This document shows, piece after piece, positions 7,984-17,104 of a stretch of DNA of 64,000 nt; within the stretch, counting starts at the first letter, position 1, and each line of letters starts with the position of its first letter. The position numbers were made by a program, and so were the translations under genes. This stretch comes from Candidatus Poribacteria bacterium (GTDB lineage: Bacteria > Poribacteria > WGA-4E > WGA-3G), in NCBI GenBank assembly GCA_026702755.1, contig JAPPBX010000061.1, forward strand, positions 1-64,000, read 5' to 3'. The notes beneath the pieces are model-generated. The model was not told where the DNA came from. It searched no databases and saw only the letters and a program-made list of their open reading frames with translations.

Positions 7984-9530
7984 TAAATCTTCTTAGGATG
8001 TCGGGTTGTCCATCCATTCGTCCTTCTAAAAGCATCTATAATCGGGACTTGATCTTCCTTGTTCATGGATTTGCCATATAGTAACACGAAATCTGTTTTT
8101 AATCCTCCTCTTCTGTTATCTTGAAGAATCGATCCAGCAGAATATGCAACAGGGTAACATCCTAAATAGACGAGATCTGAAGAGGCTTCCAATTCGCACA
8201 GGTTATCCCAATAATCCGTTGAACGCGCATTAAACATAATTGCCAAAACGCCATTTTTCTCCAATACCCGAGAGCATTCATGAAAAATTGATGCCAATTT
8301 CTTGTTATAAGCAGATATATCTTTACCACGCTCCTTCGCATTTGAGACAACGAGTTCATCTTCATAGTTTGATTCAAGACCGATTATACTATTCCACATT
8401 TCGCTGAGCTCTAAATAAGGGATCCGATCTCCATGAGGTGGATCCGTTAAAACGACTTTGATTGCGCCTGTCGGTATATCCTTCAGAAGGACTTCGGAGT
8501 CACCTTGCTGGATATAAGCTGCTTGGTGTTCACTTATAAAACAGCTTAGAGACGGCGAAATTACCACCGGTTTTGTTAATCCTGCTTCCGCGACAGCTTT
8601 TAATAATTTTCGAGCTTTGGTAGTGTAACAATTCCATGCGTTTATTTCAAAATGTCGGGCTGGCTGCCAATACCCAACAGCCCAACTTCCTACCTCAATA
8701 GATCTGCTATCACGAAGACGATCAACTCGCTTATCAATTTTTGCTTCCACGTCCTTGGTTTTATTTCTCTTTGAAACAGCGAAAACCATCTTAGACATTT
8801 GACCTACTGATGCTGAAAGGATCAGATAGAGAGCTCTCTTTAAATCACCGGAGTACTGCTCTATTTCAGCCTTGATTAAGTCAATTGATCGCAACGCACG
8901 CGGGGTGAAAAGTTTTGTAAAGTTACAGGTTTTCTGTGAGTTAATTCGCGAATTATCAAACAACCGGAGCTCCCTTAGTAGACGTGGTTCGTACATTTCC
9001 ACGCTTTGGAGTCTCTCCATTTCTTCTTTAGCCAAGGTAAGCTCAACCCGCTTCGCGCCACGTTTCGTCCACACCTGTGTTATTCGCTCATTCTCCCACA
9101 GAATATGCGTAGCGAGATTTCCATCCGGCAAAAGGTACATAGAATTAATGAGCACCTTAAGACGATTGTCAATGTGACAAACAGCATTTCTTAAATCCAT
9201 GTAGTCCGGTGCCTGCAGATAAAGTTTTGTCAATTCAATACTGATAGGATTGACATCAAAACCAATAAATCTGCGATCTCGAGCGATGCATTCTTTAGCG
9301 ATAAGTCCAGAACCAAGAAATGGGTCCAACACAATACTATTGGGTTCTGTTAATTTATCTATTAGAAATTGCCATGATTCAATTGGCTTTTTCCCCCAAT
9401 ATTTGTGGAAACTGGCGAATCCTTTGTACCCTGCTGGTAGATGAGTATCACAAGGACGATCAGGCGATAATTGGACACCGACCTCCCTATTTTCCTCGAA
9501 GTCAAATGTGGCTTGCAAGTTTTCTACCAT
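7980..9530 (-). CDS. DNA N4/N6-amino-methyltransferase of a restriction-modification module
   Basis: 516-aa SAM-dependent DNA methyltransferase. The SAM motif LDPFLGSG is at 68-75, preceded by a YWGKKP box at 44-49 and followed by the acidic FIGFDVNP at 88-95. The catalytic DPPHGDRIPY box is at 363-372, with the putative target-recognition region of about 270 residues between them. D/N-P-P-[YFHW] enzymes methylate an exocyclic amino group of adenine or cytosine. The YWGKKP box resembles a group of large DNA methylases often found in defence loci. The gene is coupled by a 4-nt overlap to the nuclease gene. It starts 84 bp after the uracil-DNA glycosylase stop in the same direction, with no strong promoter seen in that gap. 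Confidence 0.85.
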   Translation of the reverse strand: MVENLQATFDFEENREVGVQLSPDRPCDTHLPAGYKGFASFHKYWGKKPIESWQFLIDKLTEPNSIVLDPFLGSGLIAKECIARDRRFIGFDVNPISIELTKLYLQAPDYMDLRNAVCHIDNRLKVLINSMYLLPDGNLATHILWENERITQVWTKRGAKRVELTLAKEEMERLQSVEMYEPRLLRELRLFDNSRINSQKTCNFTKLFTPRALRSIDLIKAEIEQYSGDLKRALYLILSASVGQMSKMVFAVSKRNKTKDVEAKIDKRVDRLRDSRSIEVGSWAVGYWQPARHFEINAWNCYTTKARKLLKAVAEAGLTKPVVISPSLSCFISEHQAAYIQQGDSEVLLKDIPTGAIKVVLTDPPHGDRIPYLELSEMWNSIIGLESNYEDELVVSNAKERGKDISAYNKKLASIFHECSRVLEKNGVLAIMFNARSTDYWDNLCELEASSDLVYLGCYPVAYSAGSILQDNRRGGLKTDFVLLYGKSMNKEDQVPIIDAFRRTNGWTTRHPKKIY

Positions 9531-9613
9531 TTTTTAATTCCCAAGATTTGTTGATTGAGCACCATCTCCAAGTTTCTTTTTGGTTTGCCGATTTTTTAAA
9601 CCGTATTTTCATT

Positions 9614-10246
9614 TTAAAAAAGCGTTAGTTTGGGAACTTCGATCGGTTCCTGCAGTTTCCGCACCGCCTCGGCAATATCGTCAATGACGATTTGGCGCAG
9701 TGCTGTAAAATTCTCGCCCTCTTGTCGTAGTACATAAGCAGGGTTAAACGTCGCCATGGCAAACGGCGCATAGTGGGTATCCGTAAACCAGACCCCGCGT
9801 TCCTCCGTAATGCGGAAACTGCGATCAATAAGAGTTTTTGCTGCAGGGGCACCCATACAGAGAATCACCGAGGGCAGCATCAACGTAAGCTCTCCGTCAA
9901 GCCATTTAGCACACGCCTTAATCTCTGATGCCTTCGGCGGACGATTTTTCAACACACCGCCCTTCAGACTTGCTGCACGACATTTAATGATGTTCGTGAG
10001 CCAGATATCTGCACGCGTTAACTCGTTTGCCGCTAAAACTTCATCAAGCAAATCGCCAGCAGGACCTGAAAATGGAAATGTTGTGTGATTATCGGCAGCG
10101 GAGGGTCCCTCCGCAACAATTGCTAATTTCGCCGTAGAATCCCCGCTACCGAAAACAACATTCGCACGGGTCTTCGCCAAATCACAAGCTGTACAAGTGC
10201 TGGCGCGCGCTTTAAGGGCTTGTATCTGGGTATGCGTACTATTCAT
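9614..10246 (-). CDS. Family 4/5-type Fe-S uracil-DNA glycosylase
   Basis: DNA repair enzyme that excises uracil left by cytosine deamination. The 210-aa protein has the Fe-S cysteine pattern of family 4/5 UDGs: C18-x2-C21 near the N-terminus, plus Cys in NIIKCR and EIKACAKW. The active-site segment reads IVAEGPSAADNHTTFPFSG, close to the family's GEAPG...GxPFxG box. The later substrate loop reads FNPAYVLR where most relatives have H-P-S-x-x-L-R, so the usual His is Asn. It lies just upstream of the defence island in the same direction. The fold call is firm, but the active-site variation leaves substrate preference open. Confidence 0.85.
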   Translation of the reverse strand: MNSTHTQIQALKARASTCTACDLAKTRANVVFGSGDSTAKLAIVAEGPSAADNHTTFPFSGPAGDLLDEVLAANELTRADIWLTNIIKCRAASLKGGVLKNRPPKASEIKACAKWLDGELTLMLPSVILCMGAPAAKTLIDRSFRITEERGVWFTDTHYAPFAMATFNPAYVLRQEGENFTALRQIVIDDIAEAVRKLQEPIEVPKLTLF

Positions 10247-10340
10247 CTCCTCACACCAATTTTTCTACAAATTCCCTCATAAATAGCTCAGCCGATTCAG
10301 GCATGAGAACCGTCACTTTTTCAGATTCCGTGCGGTTAGG

Positions 10341-10368
10341 GGATTTAGTCTGGGGTTAGACTAAATCC
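10341..10368. terminator. Perfect 11-bp hairpin after the GH36-like gene
   Basis: GGATTTAGTCT (10341-10351) pairs perfectly with AGACTAAATCC (10358-10368) around a 6-nt loop, with possible outer pairing of TGCGG and CCGCA. It lies 3' of the leftward glycosidase gene and before the glycosylase start, a terminator position. There is no long T-run. Confidence 0.5.
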
Positions 10369-10438
10369 ATTCCTTGTATTACATTCCGCACCTACTTTGG
10401 TTGGAGACCGATTTCCTTAGAACAAACTACCACTGAAA

Positions 10439-12976
10439 CTACAAGGTTCCACCCGAAGTTTTCGCAAAGTGAATGCTGGCTTGCACCAACTTATTCGGTT
10501 GGATTCCCGTAAATGTTAATTTACAGATCGGTTTGTCCCATTCATACTGATAATCGCTGCCGTAAGTTGCCACGCTTGTCGGTAAGTAATCCTCTGGCAC
10601 ATGAATAAAGCAGGTACCATCAGCCTGTCTAAGCGGTTTGCAAACAAGCAGATAACTTTCACTATGACTATCCCAACCCGCAGACAGAATTTCAACACCA
10701 CCTTGCGTATAATGCATATCCGTAGCGAGCAATTGCGGTACATCTTGCTCTTCGCGGAAGCAGAGCAGTTTGGCAGAACGAGGCGGTATGTTCAACAAGG
10801 TCACACCGTCTGAAACCTTTCCAAGATATTGGCGCATCCAGAAATCGTGAACGAGAAACTCTTTAGACGCAGGCAACCCAAGCGCGTCTAACTCAAAGTA
10901 AGCATCACTCTCGTGGTCATCCCAGTTGAAGACAGAAGCGAGATGCCAAGTTTCACGAGGCGTTGAAACCGGTAGGCTCCATATTTTAGGAAAAGGTTCA
11001 TCGTAAAGGTCTACCGGTGTAGCCGCTTCACCTATGAGTGGGAAGATTTTTGCCAAGTATGCAGCGCGCGACGAAGTGAGGGTCGCGAATTGATCGGCGC
11101 AGAAGACTGTTCCACCACTCAACGCAGCCGCTGTTACCTCCACGATTACCTCGTTGATAGGTCGTGGTTCATCAACAGCAATCTCACCAAAAACATGCCC
11201 CCAGAGAACGTTATGTTCCCTTATATGTGCTGCATATCTACTCAAGCGATGCTTCGTGCCACGCTGATGATGCCAAGGGTCGCTTGTGCGGTTGGAGACC
11301 GCACCGTCAGTGGAAACCGAAGAACTCAGGAGTGGGGCACTAACACCAATACTACCGATGCAGGGACCCGGAACGGCATTGTATCCTGCAAGCAAAACGT
11401 CCTCTTTAAAAAAAGGTGACCTTTCCGAGCGTGCATCATCGATCGCATTCCTGATTAATTCTCCAGCGAGCCGATAAAGCTGCACTGAAGTTAGGTTGCT
11501 GTCGTGCCAATGCAAGTTGTGTGAACCGTTCGTGAGTCCTGTTGTATAAGGCGTGAAATCTGCGTTGATGAGGGAATACCCACACTCGTTGACAATCTGT
11601 TTAATCTGTCCACGAATGCGCAATTGCACCTCCGGATGCGAAACGTCCAAGAGGGCAACCTCTTTACCACCCTCTGGCAGATGGACTGTGGCAGGTTTGT
11701 AACTATTACGCCCTGAACGACTACGAGAATTTCCTTTTCCACGACGAGACGTGGTCTGTTCCTGTATGCAATAGTTTGGATGGCTCTTCAGAAGTTCCGA
11801 ATCAAGTGACACACAGAATGGATTAAAACGGATGCCCGCCTTAAAACCCTTTGCCCGGATTTGATTGGCAACCGCTTGGATCCCGCCACCATCTTGTAGT
11901 GCCGAAGCCTCTGAACTTTCTGCAACACTCCCCAACTCTGATTCCGACACCGCATCTAATTGGATATAATCAATACCGCCAGTGTAACCTGGCTGAAACA
12001 GTGGATTCTCGGCGAGGGCATCCGTTTGCGTTAAAATGGCGTTCGTGTCAAGGGATTCTTGTGTATCCGGAAACGTCCATGCAGTAATCGGTTTACGACA
12101 TGCCGGTACGGATCCAGACGCTTGCTCAACGCTCCGCGCCACCAACTCAGTATAATGTTTATAGGCTGCCGTAGCCCCCTCTGTAAAGTTGATATAGGCA
12201 GTTTCGGAGGTGATTTCTTCACCGGAGGCGCACTGCTGTTCACACTGATGATAAAGTGCCCACGGGTTAACAGCGGATGCCGATGATTTTTTCCGCTGCC
12301 CTTGCGAGCCGCGCCCCTTATTGGCATCTTGACATCCAATCTGAACTCGGGGCCACCATTTCTCAGTCGTCAAGAAACCGAAGACAAGTGCCTTACCACT
12401 CTTTGTATCGTGAAGGATACCATCGTGACTGGGATGCATAGCCTCGGTCTCACTCAGTAGAAACCCCTCATACAACCTTTTACTGACACCGGGAGAAACA
12501 GGAGGCATGTTGATAAAGAGATGATAATCTGACGAGGCATCTCCGAGCAGCACAGCCCCACGGTTCCCTGAAACGCCAAGCACCGTCATGCTATCCAGTT
12601 GCAGCGGTTCCGGTTTTAGGTTCTCAACGCCAACTTTGAGGTGGACGGCAGGGTGAGCGGCATAGCAATTGAGGTAAGTGTTTATCCGAACCCCTTTACC
12701 TGTCGCTTCGTGCGAGAAGCGAATCTGGTGATAGTCACCGAAAACATCCGTCTCCGAGAGCTCGGTGATAAATTCGCGGGTGCCAGCGTCTTCCATTTTG
12801 ACGACGCTCCCATCTTTAAGCGTTATCTGGGCACACCCGTCCCGAATAATTGTGGCACCGCCCTCATCAATGTAATCCCATGTTCCTTTTGAAAGGTTAA
12901 ATTTAATCTCATACTTACTGTGGTTTATCACGGCGAGATTCCCCTGCCGTGAGACTTCTATATCATCTGCTCTCAT
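10439..12976 (-). CDS. GH36/melibiase-like glycoside hydrolase (putative alpha-galactosidase clan), cytoplasmic
   Basis: 845-aa protein without a signal peptide. An N-terminal beta-sandwich of about 280 residues precedes a TIM-barrel-like catalytic part. Barrel strands read ITAWTFPDTQESL, GIDYIQLDAV, GFKAGIRFNPF and SLINADFTPYT. The Asp in INADF (about D473) aligns with the usual GH36/GH-D nucleophile, and DEPRPINEVI lies further on. The C-terminal beta domain includes VFNWDDHESDAYFELDALGL. These features fit retaining alpha-galactosidase-like enzymes acting on alpha-linked sugars; the substrate cannot be read. A disordered basic insert lies around residues 405-425 (RRGKGNSRSRSGRN). A bicupin gene lies just upstream in the same direction, as seen in sugar-catabolism clusters. 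Confidence 0.65.
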   Translation of the reverse strand: MRADDIEVSRQGNLAVINHSKYEIKFNLSKGTWDYIDEGGATIIRDGCAQITLKDGSVVKMEDAGTREFITELSETDVFGDYHQIRFSHEATGKGVRINTYLNCYAAHPAVHLKVGVENLKPEPLQLDSMTVLGVSGNRGAVLLGDASSDYHLFINMPPVSPGVSKRLYEGFLLSETEAMHPSHDGILHDTKSGKALVFGFLTTEKWWPRVQIGCQDANKGRGSQGQRKKSSASAVNPWALYHQCEQQCASGEEITSETAYINFTEGATAAYKHYTELVARSVEQASGSVPACRKPITAWTFPDTQESLDTNAILTQTDALAENPLFQPGYTGGIDYIQLDAVSESELGSVAESSEASALQDGGGIQAVANQIRAKGFKAGIRFNPFCVSLDSELLKSHPNYCIQEQTTSRRGKGNSRSRSGRNSYKPATVHLPEGGKEVALLDVSHPEVQLRIRGQIKQIVNECGYSLINADFTPYTTGLTNGSHNLHWHDSNLTSVQLYRLAGELIRNAIDDARSERSPFFKEDVLLAGYNAVPGPCIGSIGVSAPLLSSSVSTDGAVSNRTSDPWHHQRGTKHRLSRYAAHIREHNVLWGHVFGEIAVDEPRPINEVIVEVTAAALSGGTVFCADQFATLTSSRAAYLAKIFPLIGEAATPVDLYDEPFPKIWSLPVSTPRETWHLASVFNWDDHESDAYFELDALGLPASKEFLVHDFWMRQYLGKVSDGVTLLNIPPRSAKLLCFREEQDVPQLLATDMHYTQGGVEILSAGWDSHSESYLLVCKPLRQADGTCFIHVPEDYLPTSVATYGSDYQYEWDKPICKLTFTGIQPNKLVQASIHFAKTSGGTL

Positions 12977-13123
12977 CCATTTAATTTCCTTTTCATCTTT
13001 GCGTAAAGAATCTGCCGTACCTATTCAGAAGCCGAAATCTTGCCAGACATCCCCTTTAAAAAGGGCAATCAAAACGACAAGCGAAACCTCCACCACCTTA
13101 ATAATATAGGAGTGCAAGTTTCG

Positions 13124-13858
13124 CTAATCGAAAGGGGCAACTGCCCAACAAGATATGACCGCTGTCGGTTCATCTCCTGCTTGGGAAAGCGAGAAGGTGT
13201 CTCCAGGAGAAAGAAAGAGGACATCATGTTGTCCCAATTCGCACGTTTCACCAGTCCCAGTTGTCACACCAGCATTTCCATCCTTTAGCACATAAATCGC
13301 TTCACTATCTATCGGTTCATGTGTAAAACGCTCACCTTTGTTGAGGGAAATGTAATCCAAGGAGAGATGAACAGAGCCTTTTTCGGGTGAGACCACGCTA
13401 CGCCAATCGGTGGATTTCCCAAAAACGGGACCACTACGCGCCATATTGATCACCTGAACGTTACTCCGATGTCCATCTTGGGGCATCGGGGCTTCATCGG
13501 GAGTATCCCGTTCACCCCGGTAGAGTGCCATATCCGGCGGAGCCTGGAAACTAATGAGACGCGCCATATTCGGCGTTGTGTTCACCGTTCCGTGGACCTC
13601 CCCTGCAGGCACAAAAATAACATCGCCCACAGCAATCGGTGTATAAACCTCCCCCTGTCGAATAGCCCCACCACCCTCCAAGACAACAATCGCGTCTTCC
13701 GAGGCATCGTGGTAATGCTGTGTAAATTCTTGACCGGGGGCGTGAACTCCGTGGTTCAGCGTCAACTGTTTGGAACCCATATCGGGATGCACAACACGCC
13801 AATTTTTACCTTTCCCCATTTGAAAGGGCGTTCCGGATTGCAGATTCAAGATTTTCAT
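13124..13858 (-). CDS. Bicupin protein
   Basis: 244-aa protein with two cupin barrels. The first (about residues 30-110) shows HGVHAPGQEFTQHYHDASED, PIAVGDVIFVPAGEVHG; the second (about 150-235) shows SLNKGERFTHEPIDSEAIYV and LGQHDVLFLSPGDTFS. Metal-binding His/Glu residues are clear in cupin 1 (HxH...E...H) and weaker in cupin 2. Cupins of this kind act as sugar isomerases, dioxygenases or binding proteins; no specific reaction can be assigned. It is a cytosolic protein with no signal peptide, between a glycosidase and rsmD, all leftward. Confidence 0.75.
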   Translation of the reverse strand: MKILNLQSGTPFQMGKGKNWRVVHPDMGSKQLTLNHGVHAPGQEFTQHYHDASEDAIVVLEGGGAIRQGEVYTPIAVGDVIFVPAGEVHGTVNTTPNMARLISFQAPPDMALYRGERDTPDEAPMPQDGHRSNVQVINMARSGPVFGKSTDWRSVVSPEKGSVHLSLDYISLNKGERFTHEPIDSEAIYVLKDGNAGVTTGTGETCELGQHDVLFLSPGDTFSLSQAGDEPTAVISCWAVAPFD

Positions 13859-13909
13859 TTTTTTCTTCAGTCCCTAAAGCACAATATGCCTTCAATAATG
13901 CTTAAATAC

Positions 13910-14497
13910 CTACAGACTTTTTTCATAAAAAGATACAACCGTATCCCCATAACGCGCTTGCCGACTTTGTTTCAAACTCCCAACTGCGTCCGGCACAACG
14001 TACTGCTTCGCATGTTCAACAAGCAGGACACTACCGACACGGAGTAGCGAACTCTCAGCAAGCAACTTTAGACAGTCCGTATAGAGTTGCGAGCCATTCA
14101 CGAAACCAACACTGTATGGCGGATCAAAATAGATAACCTCAAACACAGCAGACTGCTTGCAGAGGTCCGAAATCCCTTTCACAGCATCGCGACGGAGCAG
14201 ACAATGCCTCGCCTCGGATCCAGCAAGGAGTCCACACATACGGAGATTTCGCTCTATAATCTCGATGCACCGCGCGTCACGCTCCAAAAATGTGACATGC
14301 TTCGCGCCACGGCTTAATGCTTCAATCCCCATACTCCCTGTACCGGCACAAAGGTCTAAGAAGTTCGCATCAACGACCTGCTCCCGCAGAATACTAAAAA
14401 CCGACTCTTTAACCCGATCGGCAGTCGGACGGACGAGACGATCTCCTTTAGGAGCAGCCAAACGTCTACCCTTGAATATGCCAGCAATAACGCGCAT
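13910..14497 (-). CDS. rsmD: 16S rRNA (guanine966-N2)-methyltransferase RsmD
   Basis: Methylates G966 of 16S rRNA in the small ribosomal subunit using SAM. The 195-aa protein has the family N-terminus (MRVIAGIFKGRRLAAPKG), followed by RPTADRVKESVFSIL. The SAM-binding loop is LDLCAGTGSMGIEALSRGA and the catalytic box is IYFDPPYSVG. Length and motif order match RsmD. It sits 50 bp downstream of the bicupin's upstream neighbour boundary, in a leftward run, and is preceded by an intergenic palindrome. Confidence 0.92.
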   Translation of the reverse strand: MRVIAGIFKGRRLAAPKGDRLVRPTADRVKESVFSILREQVVDANFLDLCAGTGSMGIEALSRGAKHVTFLERDARCIEIIERNLRMCGLLAGSEARHCLLRRDAVKGISDLCKQSAVFEVIYFDPPYSVGFVNGSQLYTDCLKLLAESSLLRVGSVLLVEHAKQYVVPDAVGSLKQSRQARYGDTVVSFYEKSL

Positions 14498-14504
14498 GAG
14501 TTAC

Positions 14505-14599
14505 CAGTTATCGGTTAAGAAAGGTTTTAAAAATCTACCCAACTTGAAGTGCGCTAAGAAGCGGTTATTGTTACCAGAACCTTCTTTAACTGATAACTG
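14505..14599. repeat. Imperfect intergenic palindrome of the CAGTTATC-type
   Basis: The left arm starts CAGTTATCGGTTAAGAAAGG (14505) and the right arm (14578-14599) is its near-complement CCTTCTTTAACTGATAACTG. About 50 nt lie between them, followed by GACAACCGACAAC. The same CAGTTATC/GACAACCGA words recur between other genes (23250-23280, 28695-28790, 53925-54010), pointing to a dispersed repeat family. Confidence 0.55.
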
Positions 14600-14620
14600 A
14601 CCACTGACAACCGACAACTA

Positions 14621-15931
14621 TTATATGAATAACTCCTCTATCGCCGTGCCATCGTCAACAACCCGAATTGGACGACCAGATCGGGAATAGTTCTCTTCGG
14701 CACCGTCGATCCCAAGGGCAAAGCAGAGGGACGCGAACAGGTCAGGCACTCGGACAGCACCACTGGCAACCTCAGTCCCATCCTCATTCGTACTTCCGAT
14801 GACCTGACCACCGCGTGTACCACCGCCTGCAACAACCGCCGACCACCCCTCGGTATGATGGTCGCGTCCATCGTTGTCATTAATCTTCGGTGTGCGTCCG
14901 AATTCGCCGAGCCATAGCACAATCGTCTCCTCAAGAAGATCACGTTCAGCCAAATCCTTCAGGAGCATCGCGAATGCGGGATCCACCATATCAAGGAGTT
15001 CTTTCGTCCGTTCAAAGTTGTTTTCATGCGTATCCCAGCCATCTATTGAAACCTCCACAAATTTAACACCGGCTTCCACGAGTCGGCGTGCCATCAAGCA
15101 GCCCTGACCGAACTTATTCATGCCATAAGCCTCACGGATAGCAACGGGTTCCTCATTGAGATGAAACGCATCTATTTTGGGGGAGTTGATGAGCTGGTCG
15201 GCTTTCTTGTAAATCGCTTCGTGTGCTTCCGTGCTGCGCCCAGTCCGTTTCGCAATGAAATCCGCTTCAATCGCCTTGAGCATCTTGAGACGTTCGCGAA
15301 AACGGTGTGTATCCATCTGCGCAGGATAGGAGAGGTCATCCACAGGACTCATCGGATCCTTGACGATAAACGGATCGTGCGTCGCACCGAGGAAACCACC
15401 AGAGTACGCCGGCGCATTGATATTAACGCAACTCGGAAGATCGGAAGTGTCATCTTCAAGGTAGTAAGAGGTGAGTGAACCGAGGGTGGGATGTCTGACC
15501 GCACCACCGGGGGCATAACCCGTATGCAGTAGATAGCGTGCGCGTTCATGGTTTCCTTCACGTGAGACCATCGATCGGATGATGGAGAGATGATGCGCCT
15601 GCTCCGCGACATTTGGGAGGTGTTCCGAAACCTTTATGCCTTCAGCACTCGTCGGAATCGCTGCAAAGGGACCGCCGTTTTTGGTGCCGGGCTTCGGATC
15701 AAACGTGTCTAATTGACTCGCGCCACCGCTCATGAACAGCACAATGCAATTTTTGGCGCGCGGCACAACATCCTCAAGCTGCGCAAGTCCCATCGAACTA
15801 AAATGCTGCATCGCGACGAGTCCTAAAAAACTGCCGACACTACTTTTGAAAAACCCACGCCGTGAGATCTCTTTGTGCCATAATTCCGGGGTATCGTATT
15901 CTGGCACCCACAATTTCGCGTCCATGTCCAC
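14621..15931 (-). CDS. DUF1501 (sulfatase-like fold) protein, Tat-exported
   Basis: 436-aa exported protein. The N-terminus has a twin-arginine motif (SRRGFFKSSVGSF) after a 20-residue charged lead, so it leaves the cell folded. The body matches DUF1501: NCIVLFMSGGASQLDTFDPKPG near residue 60, GGFLGATHDPF, a VEVSIDGWDTHENNF segment and a C-terminal WLGEFGRTPKINDNDGRDHH box. DUF1501 proteins have an alkaline-phosphatase/sulfatase-like metal site. In Planctomycetes they are usually paired with DUF1549/DUF1553 cytochrome proteins, but no such partner is adjacent here. The biochemical role is unknown. Confidence 0.85.
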   Translation of the reverse strand: MDMDAKLWVPEYDTPELWHKEISRRGFFKSSVGSFLGLVAMQHFSSMGLAQLEDVVPRAKNCIVLFMSGGASQLDTFDPKPGTKNGGPFAAIPTSAEGIKVSEHLPNVAEQAHHLSIIRSMVSREGNHERARYLLHTGYAPGGAVRHPTLGSLTSYYLEDDTSDLPSCVNINAPAYSGGFLGATHDPFIVKDPMSPVDDLSYPAQMDTHRFRERLKMLKAIEADFIAKRTGRSTEAHEAIYKKADQLINSPKIDAFHLNEEPVAIREAYGMNKFGQGCLMARRLVEAGVKFVEVSIDGWDTHENNFERTKELLDMVDPAFAMLLKDLAERDLLEETIVLWLGEFGRTPKINDNDGRDHHTEGWSAVVAGGGTRGGQVIGSTNEDGTEVASGAVRVPDLFASLCFALGIDGAEENYSRSGRPIRVVDDGTAIEELFI

Positions 15932-16038
15932 CCTCCTTAATTCTTCATTCCTATCATTTTAACATGTTCACGTCTTTTAAACAAGGACAAAATTTAACGG
16001 AAGGGTGGAAGATAAGATGGAAGGTTTTGTGTGAAAGC

Positions 16039-16622
16039 TCATGCGAGCCATGGAATGTGTTGATTTTTCAGGTAAGGGGTGAGACGTTCTCGGAGTTGGA
16101 GGCGGGCATTGCGAAGATGGGTCTTGATAGTACCTTCGCTCCGCCCTATCTGTTTTGCGATGGTTTTGATAGGCATTTCATGAACATAGTATAGAAGAAA
16201 GACGCGTTTGCGTGTCGGTGTCAGGGGCGCAACAGCCTCCTGAAGATGGTGTCGGAGTTCCTGCCGCTCAATGTTGTGGCTTGGACAAGGATGTGTATCT
16301 ATGATGCGACGTTCGTCGATGTCATGAATGGGTTCAATGGTGTGTGCTACCTTCCGTTTTCGGTAGTAGTCGATACAGACATTTTCGGCGATGCGGTAGA
16401 GCCAGCTGTAAAACGAAGCGTCTGCACGGAAGGTGTTGATGGCACGAAACGCTTTTATCCATGTCTCTTGTGTCAATTCCTTTGCGATTTCGGTGTCTTT
16501 GACGCACCTCAGGATGTGGGTATAGATTTTGGGGTGGTATTTTCGCACCAAGGATCAAAGGCTTCGGTATCTTCCTGCTGTATATAGTGGATGGATGCGT
16601 GTTCGCCGAAGTATGTAAGCAA
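16039..16622 (-). pseudogene. ECF-type RNA polymerase sigma factor with an apparent 1-nt frameshift
   Basis: From a TTG at 16551 the frame encodes 170 aa with sigma-70 region 2 (ELTQETWIKAFRAINTF, SWLYRIAENVCIDYYRKR) and region 4 (LTPTRKRVFLLYYVHEMPI, IGRSEGTIKTHLRNARLQL). This frame begins right after a stop and lacks the start of region 2.1. The missing part is encoded one frame over, immediately upstream: IQQEDTEAFDP, which would join to LVRKYHPKIYTHIL, exactly the ECF consensus. One base therefore seems to be missing near 16551. A TTG at 16622 is a possible original start. The defect may be real or a sequencing error. No anti-sigma gene was recognised next to it. Confidence 0.65.
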
Positions 16623-16679
16623 AGTGGTTCGCGTGTGTGGATTGGTAATCGTTTTAGGAATTTGGAGGAATACAAGTTT

Positions 16680-16973
16680 CTATGATGTTAAGATTTCCCT
16701 TTTTTCAATATTAATCTTTGTCTCTTCGTCAGAGGTAATGATTTGTAGTCTGTTATTTGCACTATAGCGGAGTGCTAAGGATGTCTTGGTTGGGAAGAAG
16801 AGCAGCAAGAGGTCAGCAAACCGCAAATGTGGAGCAATTTGCTGTGCGCCTGGGCCGCGAGTACGGATTGTTAGAAATGTTTCTTTAAGCGGAGGTATTG
16901 TCTTAACGTTGAGAATGAGGGTTTCTTCTTTCCAGTGCGGTGTTTCAGTGAGTTTTAGGGGTTTTGGAGACAT
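16680..16973 (-). CDS. Hypothetical 97-aa protein upstream of the ECF sigma gene
   Basis: I do not recognise this protein. It starts MSPKPLKLTETPHWKEETL, has a hydrophobic patch in the middle (RFADLLLLFFPTKTSLALRY) and ends with a charged stretch. It lies directly upstream of the ECF sigma frame in the same direction, its stop at 16680 being in phase with the sigma gene's upstream half. It could be a small real gene of the same operon or a chance frame. No Shine-Dalgarno sequence is striking. Confidence 0.35.
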   Translation of the reverse strand: MSPKPLKLTETPHWKEETLILNVKTIPPLKETFLTIRTRGPGAQQIAPHLRFADLLLLFFPTKTSLALRYSANNRLQIITSDEETKINIEKREILTS

Positions 16974-17104
16974 GGTTTATCATATTAGAAAAAAGGAAAC
17001 GTAGTAACGATGTAGTATAACCACGTTCCCTTTTGAATTTCTGTCAGTATTGACGATCTATTTTTGCCATATACTGACGTAAGCATCAGTCAGTTTCTAA
17101 CGAA

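Noticed and set aside
10086-12976. Long opposite-strand open frames inside the glycosidase gene
   Set aside because: They are shadows of the 845-aa gene: no ribosome-binding sites, no recognisable domains, low-complexity Ser/Arg-rich translations.
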